Positions 5,713-7,608 of a stretch of 7,608 nt of DNA are shown here, one piece after another. Position numbers and translations under genes: made by a program. The notes under the pieces are model-generated. The model was not told the DNA's origin and made no database searches. It was given only the letters and a program-made list of their open reading frames with translations. Position 1 is the stretch's first letter. Each line of letters starts with the position of its first letter. The stretch is taken from the NCBI GenBank assembly GCA_002347705.1, contig DDWY01000064.1:30239-37846 (forward strand), given 5' to 3'. This stretch comes from Anaerolineaceae bacterium UBA2274 (GTDB lineage: Bacteria; Chloroflexota; Anaerolineae; Anaerolineales; Anaerolineaceae).

Positions 5713-6498
5713 ATGGACATAACACAGGCGTTAAAAGATACTGAGAATTTATTACGGGATTTCATCGCAACTGTTTTACAGAAATCCTTTGGGGAAACTT
5801 GGCTGTATAAATGCGGAGTTTCGGCGGATAGGGTTGAGATATGGAAGTCGCGGAAAATCACAGAAGAAAAACAACAAAAATCAGGTGTTGTAGAGGAGCG
5901 ACTGCTCTATTATGCAGATTTTTACGATCTACAAACAATTCTTAAGAAGAATTGGTCAGGAGAATTTTCTGCAGCTCTAGGTGAATGGAAGACAATGGAA
6001 GTGTTTCTTGATGAGCTAGGAAAACTTCGCGATCCAGACGCCCATAGACGAGAGTTATTATCACATCAAAAGCACCTAATAATGGGAATAAGCGGTGAAA
6101 TTAGAACCCGCCTTATTCGCTATCGTAGTAAACAAGAAACAAGTGAAGATTTTTTCCCTAGAATAGAAAGCGCACGTGATAGCCTTGGAAATATTTTTAC
6201 AATAGGTGGTACGCATGCAATACATACCGATATGTGTCTACGAATCGGTGATGTAATAGAATTTATCGTCACTGCAAGTGACCCTTTAGGTGACAAACTT
6301 CTGTACTCGAAGACGATGGGAACTGAACAAAGTGATTGGCAGGAGAGCAATGTTTTGACTCAAACTATCACGGAGAATCATGTGAGTCAGGCCACCGAAA
6401 TATTTCTTAATATCCTTAGTCCTAGAAAATTTCACGCACATGAATCTTTTGATGATTTCGTTATTTTTTCATATCAAGTATTACCACCACGAGATTAG
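5713..6498 (+). CDS. Swt1-like HEPN domain protein, putative RNase
   Basis: A predicted 261-aa protein with an N-terminal HEPN domain (about 1-140) of the Swt1-like type, recognisable from YYADFYDLQTILKKNW, the RDPDAH motif and HQKHLIMGISGEIRTRL. R106-x4-H111 is the R-x4-6-H signature of HEPN ribonucleases, which often cleave RNA in defence and toxin systems, so catalysis is plausible. The C-terminal part (about 150-261) is beta-rich. GDVIEFIVTASDPLGDKLLYS is reminiscent of Ig/cadherin-like or PKD-like sandwiches and may sense or bind a partner; this is inference. The ATG at 5713 is preferred for its typical family-like N-terminus, although the ribosome-binding site is weak; ATG 5680 and TTG 5662 are in frame upstream. 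It stands alone between two copies of the intergenic repeat, with no antitoxin (such as an MNT nucleotidyltransferase) next to it. Confidence 0.75.
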   Translation: MDITQALKDTENLLRDFIATVLQKSFGETWLYKCGVSADRVEIWKSRKITEEKQQKSGVVEERLLYYADFYDLQTILKKNWSGEFSAALGEWKTMEVFLDELGKLRDPDAHRRELLSHQKHLIMGISGEIRTRLIRYRSKQETSEDFFPRIESARDSLGNIFTIGGTHAIHTDMCLRIGDVIEFIVTASDPLGDKLLYSKTMGTEQSDWQESNVLTQTITENHVSQATEIFLNILSPRKFHAHESFDDFVIFSYQVLPPRD

Positions 6499-6578
6499 TA
6501 TATTCTACTGAGAACTTGGACATTATCTTGCGAGATTCAATGGTGCTTTCCATAGTAAGGAATAATCGCAGCAGACTT

Positions 6579-6611
6579 GGAATTGAACTTGCATCCGCTT
6601 GGTGTAGATAA
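6579..6611 (+). repeat. Bipartite intergenic repeat, copy 3
   Basis: GGAATTG (6579-6585), 12 nt, then CTTGGTGTAGATAA (6598-6611), two mismatches from copies 1 and 2; core ATCCGCTTGGTg at 6593-6604. AGATA-agc-TATCT follows at 6606-6618 as a small hairpin. It lies about 100 nt after the HEPN stop and 128 nt before the coiled-coil gene. A possible inverted left arm, CACCACGAGATT at 6485-6496 over the end of the HEPN gene, matches at only 8 of 12 positions. Confidence 0.7.
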
Positions 6612-6738
6612 GCTATCTTACCAAAAGGTTTAATGTATTTATGAATTTTAGATGCGGTATATCTACCAGTTGGACTGCTTCGCAGATATTAGCAACCCGA
6701 ACAGAGTCTGCTCGACACCTACCTCAAAAGGAAAAATC

Positions 6739-7242
6739 ATGCCAAAAGCCAAGACCTATACTCTGATTTATAAACAGCTTGTGAAGTGGTTCGTAATGTT
6801 CGTCTGGCCGTGGATCGTTAATAATATATGGCCTTTATTGGAAGAGAAGATCAATGAGCTATTCATGAAGGTAGCCGCCGACTTTGAAAGAAGGCTGATC
6901 GAATGGCTCGAAAGTCGCAATAGAGCAAAAGCGGATACCGCTCAGAAGAAAGCTGAAGAAGCGGCGGCGAGATCAAATTCCGCAAGTAATGATACTGAAG
7001 CCGAAAAGCAACGAGCGGTAGCCGAAGTGTGGCGTCAAGTTGCGGAACAATTCCGGCAAGAAAACGAGGTTCTAAAAGTTGAACTCAATGAAGTTACCAT
7101 AAAATCTGCATCGGATTTTAGAAATGCATTGGATAGCCTAGACGTGGAGAATCTAATTGAGGAAGGCGAAGATTCGTCGTTGCGACTGCAAGGGTCGCAA
7201 ACCGTTTTAAGGCTTCCGTTGCCAACTTCCAAAAAAGAGTAA
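6739..7242 (+). CDS. Membrane-anchored coiled-coil protein, unknown function
   Basis: I do not recognise a family for this 167-aa product. Residues 14-34 (LVKWFVMFVWPWIVNNIWPLL) form a Trp-rich hydrophobic helix with two prolines, long enough to cross or lie in the membrane. Residues 35-120 are highly charged, Glu/Lys/Arg/Ala-rich and heptad-like (EEKINELF...ERRLIEWLESRNRAKADTAQKKAEEAAARS...QRAVAEVWRQVAEQFRQENEVLKVELNEV), so a long coiled coil is likely. The tail is acidic (NLIEEGEDSS), then polar. The ATG at 6739 has AAAAGGA at 6726-6732, six nucleotides upstream; an in-frame start at 6652 would add 29 residues without a ribosome-binding site. It stands alone between repeat copies 3 and 4. 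A small membrane effector, a scaffold, or an unrelated accessory protein are all possible. Confidence 0.72.
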   Translation: MPKAKTYTLIYKQLVKWFVMFVWPWIVNNIWPLLEEKINELFMKVAADFERRLIEWLESRNRAKADTAQKKAEEAAARSNSASNDTEAEKQRAVAEVWRQVAEQFRQENEVLKVELNEVTIKSASDFRNALDSLDVENLIEEGEDSSLRLQGSQTVLRLPLPTSKKE

Positions 7243-7259
7243 GGGGTCCACACTCCCAC

Positions 7260-7341
7260 CCAAAGCAGCTAACACAGACTGTTTTAAATCAATTGGTTGA
7301 TTTTATAGCCGAGTTGAAATAATGCTTTTATCCGCTTGGTT
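7260..7341 (+). repeat. Intergenic repeat copy 4, attC-like imperfect palindrome
   Basis: The core ATCCGCTTGGTT (7330-7341) is the consensus of copies 1-3. The GGAATTG position holds GAAATAA (7316-7322), a weak match, and similarity stops right after GGTT. The left arm CCAAAGCAGCTAA (7260-7272) is an imperfect reverse complement of TTATCCGCTTGG (7328-7339), with one extra base and two mismatches. Near the centre, AAATCAA (7286-7292) pairs exactly with TTGATTT (7297-7303) around TTGG. The whole can fold as one long hairpin starting 18 nt after the coiled-coil gene. Confidence 0.6.
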
Positions 7342-7608
7342 GAAGGTTTACTGGGGAAGAAACCCAGCACAGGCGAATCCTTCCAGGCCCATTCTTTTTG
7401 GAAACAATTCTCTAGTAATCCAAATAACTGCTTTGATAATTTCTACTGGCCCATAGGTGCCGGCATACGATTCACTCGGGAGGACCAAGGCTCTCCCGTA
7501 CGGATGGGGTTTACTCCATCCGCTGTTGCCAGTTTGAGGCGATGGTGGCGGGCGCAGGCCTTCGCCCTACGAGTGAAAGAGTAGGCCGGGTCATCGTGCT
7601 CGAAGAGT
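7342..7608. other. Non-coding right flank
   Basis: No convincing gene on either strand. A + strand frame crosses the area from a TTG inside the repeat core, but it lacks a ribosome-binding site and its 3' half is palindromic repeat. CTGGG (7351-7355) can pair with CCCAG (7363-7367). The end carries the palindromic element at 7460-7589. The CGCCCTACG word at 7563-7571 matches the repeat family of the left flank, so ordinary host intergenic DNA may resume here. Confidence 0.6.
7460..7589. repeat. 130-bp imperfect palindrome with internal hairpins
   Basis: CCGGC (7460-7464) and TTCACTCG (7471-7478) pair with CGAGTGAA (7570-7577) and GCCGG (7585-7589), with TAC/GTA pairing between them. Inside are CGGGAG (7477-7482)/CTCCCG (7493-7498) and CGGATGG (7501-7507)/CCATCCG (7516-7522). 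It looks like a non-coding folded intergenic repeat; it has no T-tract and no transposase. Confidence 0.6.

Noticed and set aside
6579..6620. tRNA-like T-loop word (GTTCAATTC) in the reverse complement of repeat copy 3
   Set aside because: The stem bases around it do not pair and no acceptor or anticodon arms are present.
3775..7341. Classical integron with standard attC sites
   Set aside because: No intI gene is in the window and the GTTRRRY/RYYYAAC boxes are not cleanly present; retained only as an integron-like or other recombination-cassette hypothesis.
3775..7341. CRISPR array
   Set aside because: The repeats are separated by 0.7-1.8 kb of coding sequence instead of short uniform spacers, and no cas gene is present.
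7336..7584. Plus-strand frame of 82 codons at the right end
   Set aside because: It starts at a TTG inside the repeat core, has no ribosome-binding site, and its 3' half is a palindromic repeat.

Overview
This window looks like a bacterial accessory (defence-type) region. All eight likely genes lie on the + strand and are moderately AT-rich, apart from one GC-richer nuclease gene. The outer flanks are packed with short palindromes and GTAGGGCGA/CAATCCGCC-type repeats of a kind that recalls Chloroflexota (Anaerolineae-like) intergenic DNA. That assignment is an impression only: there is no rRNA, tRNA or housekeeping gene to confirm it.

Layout. Positions 1-443 are non-coding, with three hairpin or inverted-repeat elements and a plausible promoter. 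Positions 444-800 encode a 118-aa protein I do not recognise. Positions 801-1406 are a non-coding mosaic of direct and inverted repeats. Positions 1407-3721 hold a two-gene, translationally coupled restriction-modification-like unit: an EcoRI-family adenine methyltransferase followed by a DUF262-HNH nuclease. Positions 3861-5526 hold a possible 67-aa ORF and then a tight three-gene operon: a proteasome-beta-like Ntn hydrolase with a predicted N-terminal serine nucleophile, a 72-aa acidic orphan, and a Doc/Fic-family protein. Positions 5713-6498 encode a Swt1-like HEPN protein with an intact R-x4-H motif and a C-terminal beta-rich domain. Positions 6739-7242 encode a 167-aa protein with a hydrophobic N-terminal helix and a long charged coiled coil. 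Positions 7243-7608 are non-coding and end in a roughly 130-bp imperfect palindrome.

Two observations stand out. First, the Ntn hydrolase / 72-aa / Doc operon is a gene combination I cannot match to a named system. It combines a predicted self-exposing peptidase or amidase with a Fic/Doc-fold enzyme, and the linkage is tight (1-bp gap, then a 4-bp GTGA overlap). Second, a bipartite repeat (TGGAATTG, exactly 12 nt, then CTTGGTTTCGATAA) sits in the gap before the Ntn operon, before the HEPN gene and, with two mismatches, before the coiled-coil gene. A fourth copy of its ATCCGCTTGGTT core follows the coiled-coil gene. These copies cut positions 3808-7341 into three units, each followed by a copy 70-100 nt after its last stop codon. 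Copies 2 and 4 also have inverted left arms, so the arrangement resembles a gene-cassette array with attC-like recombination sites. No integrase is present and the sites do not fit the classical integron consensus. A shared regulatory element is the main alternative.

Inferred function: the region reads as a set of independent anti-phage or stress modules (modification plus DNA cleavage; protease plus Doc; HEPN RNase; membrane coiled-coil protein), possibly collected by site-specific recombination. No activity can be proven from sequence alone.
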